Made by a program: the position numbers and the translations under genes
Assembly (NCBI GenBank): GCA_036867785.1
Contig: CP145417.1
Location: 1,178,001 to 1,242,000, forward strand
Direction of reading: 5' to 3'
From: Plasmodiophora brassicae
Lineage: Eukaryota; Endomyxa: Phytomyxea; Phytomyxea; Plasmodiophorida
DNA length: 64,000 bases
Part shown: positions 31,533-42,902 of the stretch, piece by piece
How the letters are laid out: the number at the start of each line of letters is the position of its first letter
Numbering within the stretch: position 1 is the first letter of the stretch
The notes under the pieces: model-generated
What the model was told of the DNA's origin: nothing
Seen by the model: the letters and a program-made list of their open reading frames with translations, nothing else
Database searches by the model: none

Positions 31533-33431
31533 TCATTTAGTCGACAAGGTCGACGGCAAATCGCTATCGCTGGTCAGATGCTTTCCAGAGTGGCCGGTGG
31601 AGTGCAGCCTGGATCGGGTGCGAACGGTTTCGGCCACCGATGGCAGCAGGATCGCGTTGTTGTTGTTGTTGTTCCCCGACGACGTCCCTGACGGTGCTTC
31701 GTCGTCGTCGTCAAACTCGAAGTCGGGCAGTCGCGACGACGGCGTCAGGCTCGACGATTTCCACGACGGCGTCGGCGACGACTTCACCGACGCGGTCGAA
31801 TCGATGCTGGACGCTCTGCTGCTCGCCCCGGATCCCTGCTGCTGCTGCTGCCGAAGTTTGAACTGCCCCGTTGCCGACGCCCCGCTCCTGACGCTCGACA
31901 CCGACCCGCCACTGCCCCGCATCGACCTAGACGTTGGCGACGGCGCCGTATCACGCTTCGCAATGGACGTCGACGTCGTTGTTGTCGGCACGCTCGGCAG
32001 CGGGGGCAACTTGGCCGAATCCGCCCGCTTCAACTTTGGCTTGCTGGCCGCCGGCGCCTTCGTTCTCGTCGATGCCTGCAGGTGTACGTCGAATAAGCAA
32101 CAATGTCAGCAGGCGCCCCGCCGGCGCAACGAGACGTGCTGGCCACCGGGCCGCTCGAAGACGCCACCGGTGGGAGCCAAGAATCGGCGCCGACCAATTC
32201 GCAAACTGCTGCTGACCTTGGCCTGTGCGGCCTTCTCGCTGACCTTCTCCCTGGCCTGCTTGACGGCGTCCTCGCTGACCTGACGCGTGCTGGCGTCGGC
32301 CAGGTCGCTCAGCTCCATCATGTACCACGGGTGGCTCTTCACCTCCGAGATAGTCGCCCGCGATTCCGGGTCCGGCGTCAGCATCCGGCCGATCAGGTCG
32401 CGCAGCTCTGCAAACATAGAGGGTTTCGTCAGCGCCCGTCGACGACGAACAAGAACGTCGGCCGAACCTTCGCTGAAGTAGTCCGGGTAGGTGAACTCCA
32501 GGTTGAGGATCTTCTTGAACAGGGCGGGCGTACTGCGCGCCTGGAACGGGAGGAACCCGGCGACCATGGCGTAGAGGATGACGCCCATGGACCAGAGGTC
32601 GGCCGGCGCCCCGATGTGCTGGCCCGCCTCCCGGTTGATCTGCTCCGGGGCCAGGTACGACGGTGTGCCGCAGGCGGTGCCCAGCTCGGAGCGCCCGAGG
32701 ATCGCCGTGTTCGACAGTCCGAAATCGGCGATCTTCACGGTCTGGTTCACCATCAGGATGTTCTCCAGCTTCAGATCGCGGTGGATGACGTTCTTCCGGT
32801 GGCAGTACTCGACGCCAGCCACGATCTCGCTGAAGACCTTGCAGGCCTCCCGTTCCGGCAGCGCGTGCCGCGCCTTGATCACGTCCAGCAGCTCGCCGCC
32901 TTGCGCCAGCTCCATCACCATCACGATGTGGGCGACGTCGTCGATGACCTCGTACAGCCGTATGATGTGCTCGCACTTCAACGACGTCAGGATCGCCGAC
33001 TCGCGGAACAACCGCTCCACCTCGCTAATGTCCCGAACCTGTCGGGGCGGTACGTCAGCGCGCCACCTGGACCCCCGACGCGGGTCGGAGGGGGCGCACC
33101 TGCTTCTTGGAGAGGAACTTCAGGGCGACCCGTTCGCCCGTGTCGCAGTGCGTGCCGACCTTGACGGTGCCGAACGAACCCTTGCCGATCGTCTCCCCAA
33201 TGATGTACTGGCCGACGCGTTTCTTCCTGGACCTCGACCTGCTGCCGCGTCCGGACGCCAGCGACCCCGCCCGCGACGTTGGCCGGTTGATGATCGACGA
33301 CCTACCACCAGAGACGTCGGCGATGTGGCGCGCGCGCGCAGATCATCGAGGGGGGCACAGTACGAGGTGTCCTCGGACTCGTCGTCGGACGACAACGTCG
33401 CCTCCCGGGCATACACCGAATCTGATGACAT
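31533..33431 (-). CDS. CAMKL-family Ser/Thr kinase (SNF1/AMPK-like)
   Basis: Proposed exons 33431-33364, 33301-33100, 33038-32468, 32407-32217 and 32075-31533 give 524 aa. The kinase domain begins YIIGETIGKGSFGTVKVG, with catalytic Lys in VALKFLSKK, the HRDLKLEN loop, DFGLSN, and a T-loop ELGTACGTPSYLAPEQ where a Thr sits at the usual upstream-kinase site. FSEELRDLIGRML restores the family sequence only if the 60-nt in-frame intron 32408-32467 is removed. The C-terminal about 180 residues are low complexity (polyQ, Asp-rich, polyN, Ser) with no KA1 or UBA domain recognised. The 68-nt first exon was chosen because it joins in frame through GTACTG...GGTAG. An energy or stress kinase role is inferred from family. 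Confidence 0.88.
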
Positions 33432-33590
33432 ACTGTCGTTGTCGTCGTCGTCGTCGGTCGGCCGCCGCTCGAGGCGGCCGACGCCTTTGGTATTGTAAAT
33501 TAAGGGGCGGCGATCGACGCGACGTATCCGTACGGTTTGGGCGATCCAATAGCCAAGCTACGTCGTGCATTCTTACATTGACACGCATGA
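33432..33590. promoter_or_regulatory. Kinase upstream region / ABCG 3' flank
   Basis: A compact 159-bp spacer with a GTC-rich microsatellite (about 33436-33462). It presumably holds the kinase promoter. Confidence 0.35.
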
Positions 33591-36500
33591 TCACCGTTTG
33601 ATGTGCTTGATGGCCTTCAGTGCGACGATGGCCAGGGCGCGGTAGGCGATGCCGACGGCGACGAGGCCGGCGATGTACATCCATTGCTGGTCGGGGACGA
33701 TGCCGAACGTCTGCAGGATGCTGTCGGTGCAGGTACCCGAGGCCAGCCCCGAATCGTTGCAGTCGACGGACACGTCGCCGATCGCCAACATCTCGCCGGA
33801 CACGTTCGCGAACAGCGCCCACCTGAAGAACGACGCGTAGTAGAACCCGAGCGTGAACACGGGCATCGCCTGTCACGCCCAACGACGATCGTCAGCGCGC
33901 GCGCACGCCCCGCACCACTCGGGTGTTTACCGAATAGACCAGCAGGAACCCGAACGCCGCGTACATCGTGTAGACGGCCGAAAGGATCGCGAACGCGACC
34001 ACCGCGTTGGGCGACAGCGCCGTGATTAGGCTGATCGTAGAGCAGGAGGCTTCGGCGGACAGCCACAACGTGGCCAGGTACAGGAGCGGAGTCGCCGGCG
34101 ACGACAGAGACAGCCCAGCCAGCAGGTAGGCCGGAACACCCAAGCAGACCGCCTGTGCACGAAACGAACGCGTTAGAGCGCCCCCAGACCTGGGGCCGGG
34201 CGACACAACAACCTGGGCCATCAGGAACGGCGTCTCGGCGAGCGCGGACGCCAGGTAGTACGACGTCTCGCCGTACCTGCGACACAGGAGTGGTGATCAG
34301 CACATGAGCCTTGCGGGAACGCAGGCAAGCGCCTACATGTCGAGCGCTAGCTCCCGATAGTAGCACGGGCGTTCGTTGACAATGTACGAGATCTTGGCCT
34401 GCTGCGCCCAGGCGAGGTTGTTGACTGTGCGGGGTGTGTCACGGACCGTGTCGCCCGCGATGGGAGGCGCGCCGAAACACGCACCGATTGCAAAGCAGCA
34501 GGCAATGCGGGCGACAATGCCGTCGTACGTGTAGGGCAGGTGCAGGAACATGAACCCGACCATGCAGCTGAAGACGAGCAGGCACAGGAACCGCGTCGAC
34601 AGGTACGTCGTGTCGCGCAGCTCGCATCGGAACCTGCGACGCAGCAGGACCCGGAACGTCGTCAGAGGCGACACGCGCCCGAGACGACGCCTGTGAGCAG
34701 CCGGCGTGCTGGGTACGACGACGTCTGGCGCCGGCACGGGGTTCGGATGGACGCTGCGGGCGGGCGCCTCGGCGCAGACCGTTCGCAGGGCGTACTCGGC
34801 CAGGGTCTCGTCCGGGTCGCGTCCCGGGTACCCTTCGGGTGTTCAGCGCGGGCCGCACGCGTCATTTGACGGTCGACCTTGTACCTGCTCGCCTGCAGAA
34901 GTCGTCGAGGAGGGCGGTGGGGCCGAAGTAGGCCTGGGCGCCGCCGGGGCGCAGCAGCAGAATCCAGTTGAACCGGTCCAGGATCTGCGACGATGGCTGG
35001 TGGATCGTGCAGAACACGGGCGTGTGCCGCGACACGGCCACGAGGCTGTCCACGACGTCGAGCGCGGCAGGTGCGTCGAGCCCGGTGGTCGCCTGCGATA
35101 CGATCAGCATTCGGTTCGGATATAACGCGACGCGCGCCGTGTATAGATACTTCGTCGCAGAACTGTACAACGACGCGTCATGAATCAGAGACAGGAAGGG
35201 CGACAACGCGCGCCACGAGCAATGTGACGCACCAGAAACCCAACCCCGTTCCTGATGGCGGCCAGCTCCAGCGCGATCGACACCTTCTTTCGTAACGCCC
35301 TGCACCCGTTCGGTGTCGGCCAAACGACAGACGTGGAACGGAAGGACGCGCGGCCAGGCGTACGTACCCTCCCAGGTCCGTCGCCATCAGGTCCTGCCAC
35401 CGCAGCAACCCCAGCGTCCCGAGGACGTCGTCGACGATGGCCCGTCGCGACCGATCGTCGACATCCGGTGGCAGGCGCAACTCGGCACTGCATTCGACGA
35501 CTTCTCGGACCTGGCACAGGCCGACAATCAGCTAACGACGCGAACAGCACCACAGGCGCCCGCGAGCGCACCGTGCAGAACGACGGCAGCGCGTCAAACT
35601 GTTCGACAAAGGCGCAGGCGCGTCGGAAGTCGAGGCGATCGCGATCGCTCCCGTTGACGCGAACGCGCCCGGTGACCGCGCCCGTGTTCTTCCGCCCGGC
35701 CAGCACGTCCAGCAGCGTGGTCTTACCGGCGCCGCTGGCCCCCATCTACGTACGGGACGGGGCCAGGAGTCAGCAGGTCGCGCCAGCAACGACGCCCATT
35801 GGCGCAACGTGCCAGTGCAACCAGCATGCCCGGCTGGGCGAACAGCGACACGTCCTTCAGCAGGGTGCGGTTGCCGACAGAATAGCATAGGGATTCCACG
35901 GTCAGGATCGGCAGATGCGCTGCACGATCTACGACGGCGTCTTCGTTCTTCTCGGCCACCATCGGCACACTGACAACGCCATCGTCGTCACCTGGTTGCG
36001 ACGCGCCCGATCAGAAACAGTGCCTGAACCATCCGCATGCAGCAAGTGCACGTACTTGGACGAGAATGGCAGCGGTGGCCTTCTTCGACGCCCCCGCCCG
36101 TTTCAAAGTTCAGGACCAGCATGCACGTTAGCGCACACGCATGGAACAGGCCTGAGCGCGTTTGGGTTATCCAGCCGTTCAACGGGGCCGCGAACAGCGG
36201 GACCGGGTACCGAGGAACACGAACGATTGCGCCAGGAGCATCCAGGGGGATCGCGCCTGGTCCCAGCCGTACTCGACGAGCAACTCCGACCCGTTCGCCC
36301 ATCGGCACAGGTGGGACGGCTCGCAATCCAGGGGCCGCCCGGCGAACTCGTTGATGGCCAGCGCCTGCGGACCGTCATCGTGCCGCAACAGACAACGCAC
36401 GCGGCTGGTCGTGCCTCGTATAACCGTTTGAAGTAGGACACGAAGTTCAACCATTGCAGGAACCGGGGGATCAGCGGGGCGGGGCACCTGATAGTACCCG

Positions 36501-39130
36501 AAGACGACGACGACGGGTCAGAACTGGCCGCCCAGGCTGCAGGTGTCGTTTCTGGCGCCCGCTTACATGTATCCCTGATAGTACCACTGCGCAAGGCGGT
36601 TAGGGCCAGCCCGTCGTGTTCGTCACGGTCGCGCCGCGCTTACGAAAAAGTTGTTCGCGATGATGGCGACCATTCCAGCAGCACCCTCGTGCGGCACGAC
36701 GTTCGCAATGAACGTCACCAGCGCCCGGCCTGCGACTTCGTAAGCGCTGGACGGTGGCGAGCGGCACAGGAATCCTCGCACCAATGAACGACAGCAGAAG
36801 GATGGCGGTGCAGAAGACGACGAAACGGGCGCTCAGCACGCCATCGCGCATGTCTGGAACCAAACGACGGACGCTGAGGGGCAGAGCTTCCAAACGCGCG
36901 TTACCAGGCCGTTATTACTCGTCATAGCGTACACCAGGACGGCGGTGAGAAGCGCCTGCGCGACTAGGACCGGCAGGTCGGCAACGATGTTGGCGAGGTA
37001 GTACATCCCGACACGAAAGTACCCGGCGTTACGCTGCGCGTAGAACACCGACCTGGCCCATCGTTCAAAACCGAGGTCCTTGTTCGACGATATCGCGCGC
37101 TCGCTCGCCCCCGACCTAGACTGGAAGATCTGCGGGATCTCCTCGATGGCATCGTACGCGATGAACCCGGTGACAGTGGCGACTGATCAAGGGCAAAGGT
37201 GTCAGGCAGGAACAACGCCCAGCCCCTCGAGGATGCGAAATTTACAGGCGCCGAGAAACGACATAGACCCGCTCTGGCTGCTGTCCAGGCGCCAGAACAC
37301 GCCGCCAATGACGACTCCAACGATCCAGGCGCGGGTCAGCCTGCTGAACAGTTTGGACCGCTCCCGCACGCTAACGACCGCCGCCCTCGTCAAGCACGTC
37401 GCGAACTGCGCCCACAGACACCTGCGTTAGACGTGTCTGGTAACCCCCTCCTGATCATCTCGACAGTGCTACCTGTGCGCCTGGCGACGAGTTGAACTTT
37501 GACGCCGTGCGATTCGACACCGCCGGTGGCGTACCCGGGTCGGCCTTGTCGTGACGACGGGCCGTGGACAGCCGCTGTTGCTCCCAGAGCACCCGGCCGA
37601 CTTCCTCGTCCATGGCGGACCCGAGATACGCCTGCGACAGGTCCTCCAACGACCCACCTGCGCGCGTTCCCGTTAGGAGGGCACCACCGCAACGCTCTAC
37701 TCCACCGACCCCGCATACGATCGCAGAGCAGGTCGGCGACGCTGCTCGGAAAGTACTGCCGTTCGCCCATGCGACCGGCGAACGGGTTCGGACGCATCAC
37801 GTTGCCGACGAAATGCTCCATCGGGCGCGCGCAGATGTCGGACAGGAAGTCGGGCGTCGTACGCTGCGGCGGCTTGCGGTACCTGGGAAGGGGCGCGCGC
37901 GTGATCAGACGACGACCAATGGGGCCAGCGTCCAGGCGGCGCCCGCACCCGAGGCTTTCCATGTAGGGGAGCGCGTCCGATACGGGGCCGAAGTAGATCA
38001 GGGCGCCGTGTGACATGCAGAGCACGTGGTCGAACCTGGCGAACAGGTCCGGGGAGACCTGGACCAGCGCCATCAGGGCGGACCGGCCCGCGTGGTCGCA
38101 CAGGTTCCTGGCGATGTCGACCAGGCCCATGGCCGACGACGAGTCCAGGCCGTTCGTCGGGCTGTCCATCAGCATGACGGCGTGGCCCAGCGCCATCTCC
38201 AGCGCGATCGTCAGCCGGCGGCGTTCCCCGCCCGAGATCCCGCGAATCGTCGCGCTCCCGATTCGGGAATCCGCCCGATGCGATAACTGGCGAAACGGGT
38301 CAGCCGCCGACGCTCTGGACGAGGCGCGCACCACACGTACGTTCAGCAGGTGCAGGATGAGGCGGACGTGGTGGTCGACGGCGCCTTCCGGTAAACGGGG
38401 AGACGACCGCAGCGCTGTTGAGAAGCGAACCGCCTCCCGGACGGTCATGTGCCTGAGATGTGCCCTCTTGTTAGCGACGATGTACACACAGCTGTGTGGC
38501 TCGCATGCTACTCGATGTGCAGGTCGTCGAAGGGCACGTACGACACGATCTTGCGGAACGTGGGGCCTTTGGCCAGCCCTGGGTGCACACAGAGGGTCGG
38601 TCCAGGGGGCGGCGCCCGAAACAGGGGCACCACCTACCGTTGACGAGAATTTCGCCACGAACACAGCCACCCTGTTGCCGACCGGATAGGACGCGAAGCA
38701 GGCTGCTGACGCCCGAGTCGGGCGGTCCTAGGCAGCAGACCAGCATCCCTGCGGGGCGACCATGTTAGAAACTGTCAGCATCGCCGACCTCGATCATACG
38801 CGCTCACCTGGATGCAGGAACCCGGACACGGGTTCGAAGATGCGCTGGCCGTTCTTGGTGTACGAGACATGCCGCCAGGAAAGCGTCGCGGGTTGCTCCA
38901 CCAGGCCCGCGTCCTGCTGGAGCCTCATGAACCTAGCCCAGGCGTTGGACGCCGCAATTGCCACAGCCATCCGAATCTGCATCGGCACACCTGGCGAACT
39001 GTTCCGCGGTGGCCCCCTCGTTCGAGTCGATCCCGCACGCGTTCGGCTCGGCGCCTCGGTCCACAGGTGAGAACTGGGGCGCGCTGAAGTCAGTTGCCTC
39101 GGAGAGGCGGGGCGGCCGGTCAATGCCCAT
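33591..39130 (-). CDS. Full-size ABCG (PDR-type) transporter
   Basis: An ATP-driven exporter in reverse order NBD1-TMD1-NBD2-TMD2, split by many short introns. N-terminus MGIDRPPRLSEATDF; PDR-type lead LSWRHVSYTKNGQRIFEPVSGFLHPGE. NBD1 Walker A is GPPDSGVSSLLRVLSGR (the Lys is replaced by Val), signature ISGGERRRLTIALEM, Walker B LMDSPTNGLDSS (Ser instead of Glu). TMD1 includes FYAQRNAGYFRVGMYYLAN and ALAINEFAGRPLDC. NBD2 Walker A GASGAGKTTLLDVLAGR is canonical, with degenerate signature ALRKKVSIALELAA. Its Walker B needs a 12-nt micro-exon (35151-35162, FCDE) before ATTGLDAP. TMD2 ends with the Cys-rich loop and IKHIKR. Pattern resembles fungal multidrug PDR pumps with a degenerate NBD1. Exact exon ends in TMD1 are uncertain. 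Confidence 0.85.
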
Positions 39131-39561
39131 ACGGAAACGTCGCGCTTCAAACGGGACACGTCCGATACTGTGGCTGGCGATGTCCCGTCGCGACACGCGC
39201 CTTGCCCATCGGCCATCGTCGACGAACCTGCCGCTCCAAAGGGTATCGATACGTTGAGTTCACGAGGCCCGGGTGGAGACTGGCAGCCAGCCCAGGAAGG
39301 ATATTTTTGTCCACGTATAGCCCGGTTGTCTTCAGGCCGCGCTAGGCGTCACCGGTCCTAAACTCTGTCTGACGCACCGGAGACCGGACGCCTCCGGCCA
39401 TCCGATCCACCATTGGTCTTCACCACAGCCCTCAAGGCACGGCGATGCCCGGAACGTGGTCCAGAACAGGACGTTCCGATGCGACGGACACACCATTGGG
39501 CGGCACGAACGCGTGGTAGCACGAACACGGTCGCACGGCCAGGAACACGTAACGTGTTGAC
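39131..39561. promoter_or_regulatory. ABCG upstream region / SWEET 3' flank
   Basis: A 430-bp spacer with no supported gene. In-frame sequence continues upstream of the chosen ABCG ATG without another ATG in that frame, which supports the start used. Confidence 0.35.
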
Positions 39562-40299
39562 TTAATGAAATCCTTGTGCGCTAGGAGCCGACATATCAGG
39601 AGATATACCGGCGACGGAGGTACACGGCCGCGGCACGGACGGGAGTAGCGCCAGGCAGACGAGCTGGACGACGCTGTTTAGGACACTGAACGCGTTCGGC
39701 CCCCAAATGACGATATTGTGGATGTAGAAGCCGAATACGGTCCATAAGGCCCCGTTGACGAGCATCGTAGCCGCCAGAGGGGCCGAAAACGACGCCGCGT
39801 TCCTCGTCTTCAGGACGCGTACAAGCGACAGGAGCGGCGATACGGTCGTTGCCATGTAGATCGCAATGACGACATAGCCGAGAATCGAGGATCGCGTTTC
39901 GGGCGAGCATTTGTCGCGACATGCGACCTGCGAGGCCAGCAGGCCGAGGAGCGTGGCCGACATGCCAACAGCGAAGACGAGACGCATTCCCAGCAATTGC
40001 CTGCGCGACAGGTCTGGCAGGGGCAGGACGGCAGTGCCATAGTACATGCAGAGGAGGGCGCCAGGAAGGTTGCTGAAGAACACGAGGAAGGCGGACAGGA
40101 TCGTGGCGTCGGCCATGACCGTGCTGTAGACGCACCAGGCGAAACCGTTGACGGCCAGCATGGCCAGCGGGATGACGGCCAGGTCGGCGAGTTCGCCTTT
40201 GGCGACCCTGGCCCGCACCTCCCTGAGCGGACTCAGGTACAGGAGGTTGGCCGTCACCAACCCAAGCGATGGGGCCACGACGACAACGACGGCGTCCAT
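39562..40299 (-). CDS. SWEET (MtN3/saliva) sugar transporter
   Basis: A 245-aa, intronless seven-helix sugar uniporter made of two MtN3 triple-helix bundles. The first bundle has APSLGLVTANLLYLSPLREV and LAMLAVNGFAWCVYS; the second has STTVSPLL-like TTVSPLLSLVRVLKTRNAASF and VNGALWTVFGFYIHN. These are the conserved Pro and Asn positions of the family. ATG 40299 was chosen because the protein then starts directly at TM1 (MDAVVVVVAPSLG); upstream in-frame sequence lacks family similarity. SWEETs move glucose or sucrose down gradients across plasma or vacuole membranes. In an osmotrophic or host-associated protist this could serve sugar uptake; that is inference. Confidence 0.92.
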   Translation of the reverse strand: MDAVVVVVAPSLGLVTANLLYLSPLREVRARVAKGELADLAVIPLAMLAVNGFAWCVYSTVMADATILSAFLVFFSNLPGALLCMYYGTAVLPLPDLSRRQLLGMRLVFAVGMSATLLGLLASQVACRDKCSPETRSSILGYVVIAIYMATTVSPLLSLVRVLKTRNAASFSAPLAATMLVNGALWTVFGFYIHNIVIWGPNAFSVLNSVVQLVCLALLPSVPRPCTSVAGISPDMSAPSAQGFH

Positions 40300-40724
40300 G
40301 GCGTTGCGCGTGTGACACACTAGTCGGGAGGGCCGCTCCAGCTGTCGCGATGAAGTGCGCACGTGCGCGCGGCCGGCCCTTGCGGTCTTCCTGCAGAGTT
40401 GCCGCGCCGCAGATGCCACAGCGAACGTTCATCATCAACGAACGCGTTGCCTGCCGTGCCTGGAGAACACCTACACACCAGGTCTGGGCGGGATGCGGGT
40501 TCGCGATCCGATACAGTATCGGGCGCGGCCGACCATTACTTGCCAACAGATCGAGGCCGTTCCGGTATAACGTTGAGATGCGGGAACTGCCGCGTCATGG
40601 CCAACACAAGAAAGCTATACTTATTTATTCAGAAACGCAGTACAACCCACTGGGGTAAATCGATCGATCGAACCGATCGCGACTGCGGCCATCGTCCTGA
40701 CAGCATCATCAGACAGGGGTCTTA
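40300..40724. promoter_or_regulatory. SWEET upstream region / histidine kinase 3' flank
   Basis: No gene seen. An AT-rich patch near 40612-40632 (CTATACTTATTTATTC) stands out against the GC-rich background. Confidence 0.35.
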
Positions 40725-42578
40725 TCATAGCCATTTGTGGAGCATAGCCGCGAGCTCCTTCAGGGTGAACGGTTTGGTCAGGCAGTCGTTCATGCCGGCG
40801 AGCAGGCAGGCCTCGCGATCGCCGTGCATGGCGCTGGCGGTCATGGCGACGATCGGGACGTAGGGCGGCCTTCTGTACCGGGATTCGATTTCGCGCAGCG
40901 CCTTGGCCGCGTCTCGCCCGTCGAGTTCCGGCATCATGCAGTCCATGAGGATGATGTCAATGGGACCCGATGTCTCGAACTTCTTGATCGCTTCTCTCCC
41001 ATCGCACGCCAGCAGCACGTTCCGGTAGCCGAGATTGGACAGCTGCCTGGTCACCAACTGCCGAATCATGGAGTTGTCGTCCACAACGAGTATGACCTTC
41101 TCAGCTATCGCCACGTCCGAACCTGCCGCTGAACTCTTCGCACGACAGAGTTCTGAACCCTCACTTTCAACTACCTCCTCTTCTAATTCGTCGACGACTT
41201 CGAGCGGTATGACGAACCAGAAGACCGATCCCTGTCCGACCGCACTTTGGACCCCGATCTGCCCTTTCATCAGCTCCACCAGCGTTCGAACAATGTGGAG
41301 GCCGAGACCGGTGCCTCCGAACTTCCTCGTGTCCGACGAATCCACTTGCGAGAACGGTTGAAACAGGCGGCCCATGTTCGACTCAGCGATCCCAATCCCG
41401 GTGTCGATTACTTCGAAACGGGCGCGAACGACGTTCCCGCGGGCGTCTTCCGACATACCATCCGTACCAGCTGGTTCAATAGCGCGGCCGACATGCAAAG
41501 TGACTCCACCAGCGCTTGTGAATTTGATAGCGTTGTTGGTCAGGTTCATCATGATCTGGAGAAACCGATTCGGGTCGCCCCGCACCAGATCGGGGACGTC
41601 GCTGTCGACAACAGCTCGTAACAGCAACCCTTTACGTTCCGCCTGCTCGTGGAGAAGGCGCTCGCAATTCTGGACCACATGCCGAAGGTTGAATGGAATG
41701 CTCTCGAGGACCATCTTCCCGGCCTCCAGCTTGGACACGTCCAGAATGTCGTTGACCAAGGCGAGCAGAATACGCGCCGACTCACCAATCATGGTCACCA
41801 GCGCGGCCTGGTCACTGGAGAGCGATGTGGCACCGAGGAGGTCGTTGAAGCCGATGATGCCGGACAGAGGCGTGCGAAGTTCGTGGCTGATCGTCGCAAC
41901 GAATGCTGACTTGGCATTTGATGCCTCAACGGCCTTGTCCCGAGCCACGACAACGTCACCGTACAACCTGTTCATCATTTGCGATTGGAGTTGCACGTTC
42001 TTAGCACTTTGAATTACATCCTCCAGGCCGCCTAGTCTCTCGTCATCCTCCCTGCGACGTCGGTTCTCCTCCTCAACACGCGCTGCACGTTCGCGAGTGA
42101 CGACTACCTCGGTGACGTCTTCGGCGCGAACGATGATGTAGATGATCTCATCTGTTACCGGGTCGATCACAGGGGAATTCAGCGGGCTCCAGTACCGAGT
42201 CTCGACACTGCCGTCTGGCTTCCTGATGTCGACCTTTTGAACTGCAAGCGAATGTGGCCCGCGGATCGTTTGAGCGGCACCAAGCGAACAGTGCATGTTC
42301 CGACGCATCGAGGCGGATGGATTATCGGGGTCGTCGGGCAGCACGTCTAGGATACTTCGCCCCAAGAGATCCTCTCGGCGTGACAACGTCGCTTGAAGGT
42401 ATGCATTGCTGGCCTCGACGATACGCAGGTGCGGGACGTCCACCAGAAGGCAGATGGTTGGGAAGGCCCCGAATACGAGACGGAAGTCGGGAGGTGCGGG
42501 TTGTGTGGTGTCGCTGGTGCTGAGCAAGTTACCGCCTGCTTGACGGTGTCGGCGACGTAGCCTTGTCCAGAGAGCCAT
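40725..42578 (-). CDS. PAS hybrid histidine kinase with receiver domain
   Basis: A 617-aa phosphorelay sensor kinase without membrane segments, so probably cytosolic. PAS domain about residues 32-160 (LLVDVPHLRIVEASNAYL, then YIIVRAEDVTE), linker coiled coil 160-215, HisKA with phospho-His 232 (ATISHELRTPLSG), HATPase with N box near 345 (MMNLTNNAIKF), G1 DTGIGI and G2 GGTGLGLHIV, then receiver domain 490-617 with phospho-acceptor Asp 546 (ILMDCMMPELDG) and conserved Lys 602 (CLTKPF). All catalytic residues are present. Intronless, unlike most neighbours. The ATG is the first in frame; in-frame codons upstream run through a minisatellite without another ATG. It would need an HPt partner, which is not in this window. 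Confidence 0.94.
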   Translation of the reverse strand: MALWTRLRRRHRQAGGNLLSTSDTTQPAPPDFRLVFGAFPTICLLVDVPHLRIVEASNAYLQATLSRREDLLGRSILDVLPDDPDNPSASMRRNMHCSLGAAQTIRGPHSLAVQKVDIRKPDGSVETRYWSPLNSPVIDPVTDEIIYIIVRAEDVTEVVVTRERAARVEEENRRRREDDERLGGLEDVIQSAKNVQLQSQMMNRLYGDVVVARDKAVEASNAKSAFVATISHELRTPLSGIIGFNDLLGATSLSSDQAALVTMIGESARILLALVNDILDVSKLEAGKMVLESIPFNLRHVVQNCERLLHEQAERKGLLLRAVVDSDVPDLVRGDPNRFLQIMMNLTNNAIKFTSAGGVTLHVGRAIEPAGTDGMSEDARGNVVRARFEVIDTGIGIAESNMGRLFQPFSQVDSSDTRKFGGTGLGLHIVRTLVELMKGQIGVQSAVGQGSVFWFVIPLEVVDELEEEVVESEGSELCRAKSSAAGSDVAIAEKVILVVDDNSMIRQLVTRQLSNLGYRNVLLACDGREAIKKFETSGPIDIILMDCMMPELDGRDAAKALREIESRYRRPPYVPIVAMTASAMHGDREACLLAGMNDCLTKPFTLKELAAMLHKWL

Positions 42579-42667
42579 GGCCGATGAGTCTATGACCGAG
42601 TCGCGCGGGGGTGAGGCGCTGAGGCACGCTCTCCTTTTCGGGCCGGAATGCGCAGGAACCAAGGGAC

Positions 42668-42774
42668 ATCGTCGGGGGCCCAAATTGGAGGACGTCGTCG
42701 GGGGCCCAAATTTGGAGGACGTCGTCGGGGGCCCAAATTTGGAGGACGTCGTCGGGGGCCCAAATTTAGAATCG
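42668..42774. repeat. 27-bp minisatellite, about four copies
   Basis: Unit GTCGTCGGGGGCCCAAATTT plus GGAGGAC. Copies start near 42668 (one base shorter), 42694, 42721 and 42748 (last copy degenerate at its end). It lies about 90-200 bp upstream of the histidine kinase ATG. The kinase reading frame is open through it (repeat KFGPPTTSS) but has no ATG start there. Confidence 0.9.
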
Positions 42775-42902
42775 GGAATCGGGGTGCTGCTGTGTGCCAC
42801 TCTGCGCCGTCTGCAGAATCCGTAAATATCACTGGCCGTCCGTCGAAACAGTCAGAGCTGTTCTGACTGGCAGGACGCCATGCAGGCAGACTGTATTTCG
42901 GG

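Noticed and set aside
35081-35110. Loss of Walker B Asp-Glu in ABCG NBD2
   Set aside because: The apparent VSQ residues fall in a predicted intron; a 12-nt micro-exon supplies FCDE.
42579-42800. N-terminal extension of the histidine kinase with KFGPPTTSS repeats
   Set aside because: The frame is open but begins with GTG and has no ATG before 42578; kept only as a promoter minisatellite.
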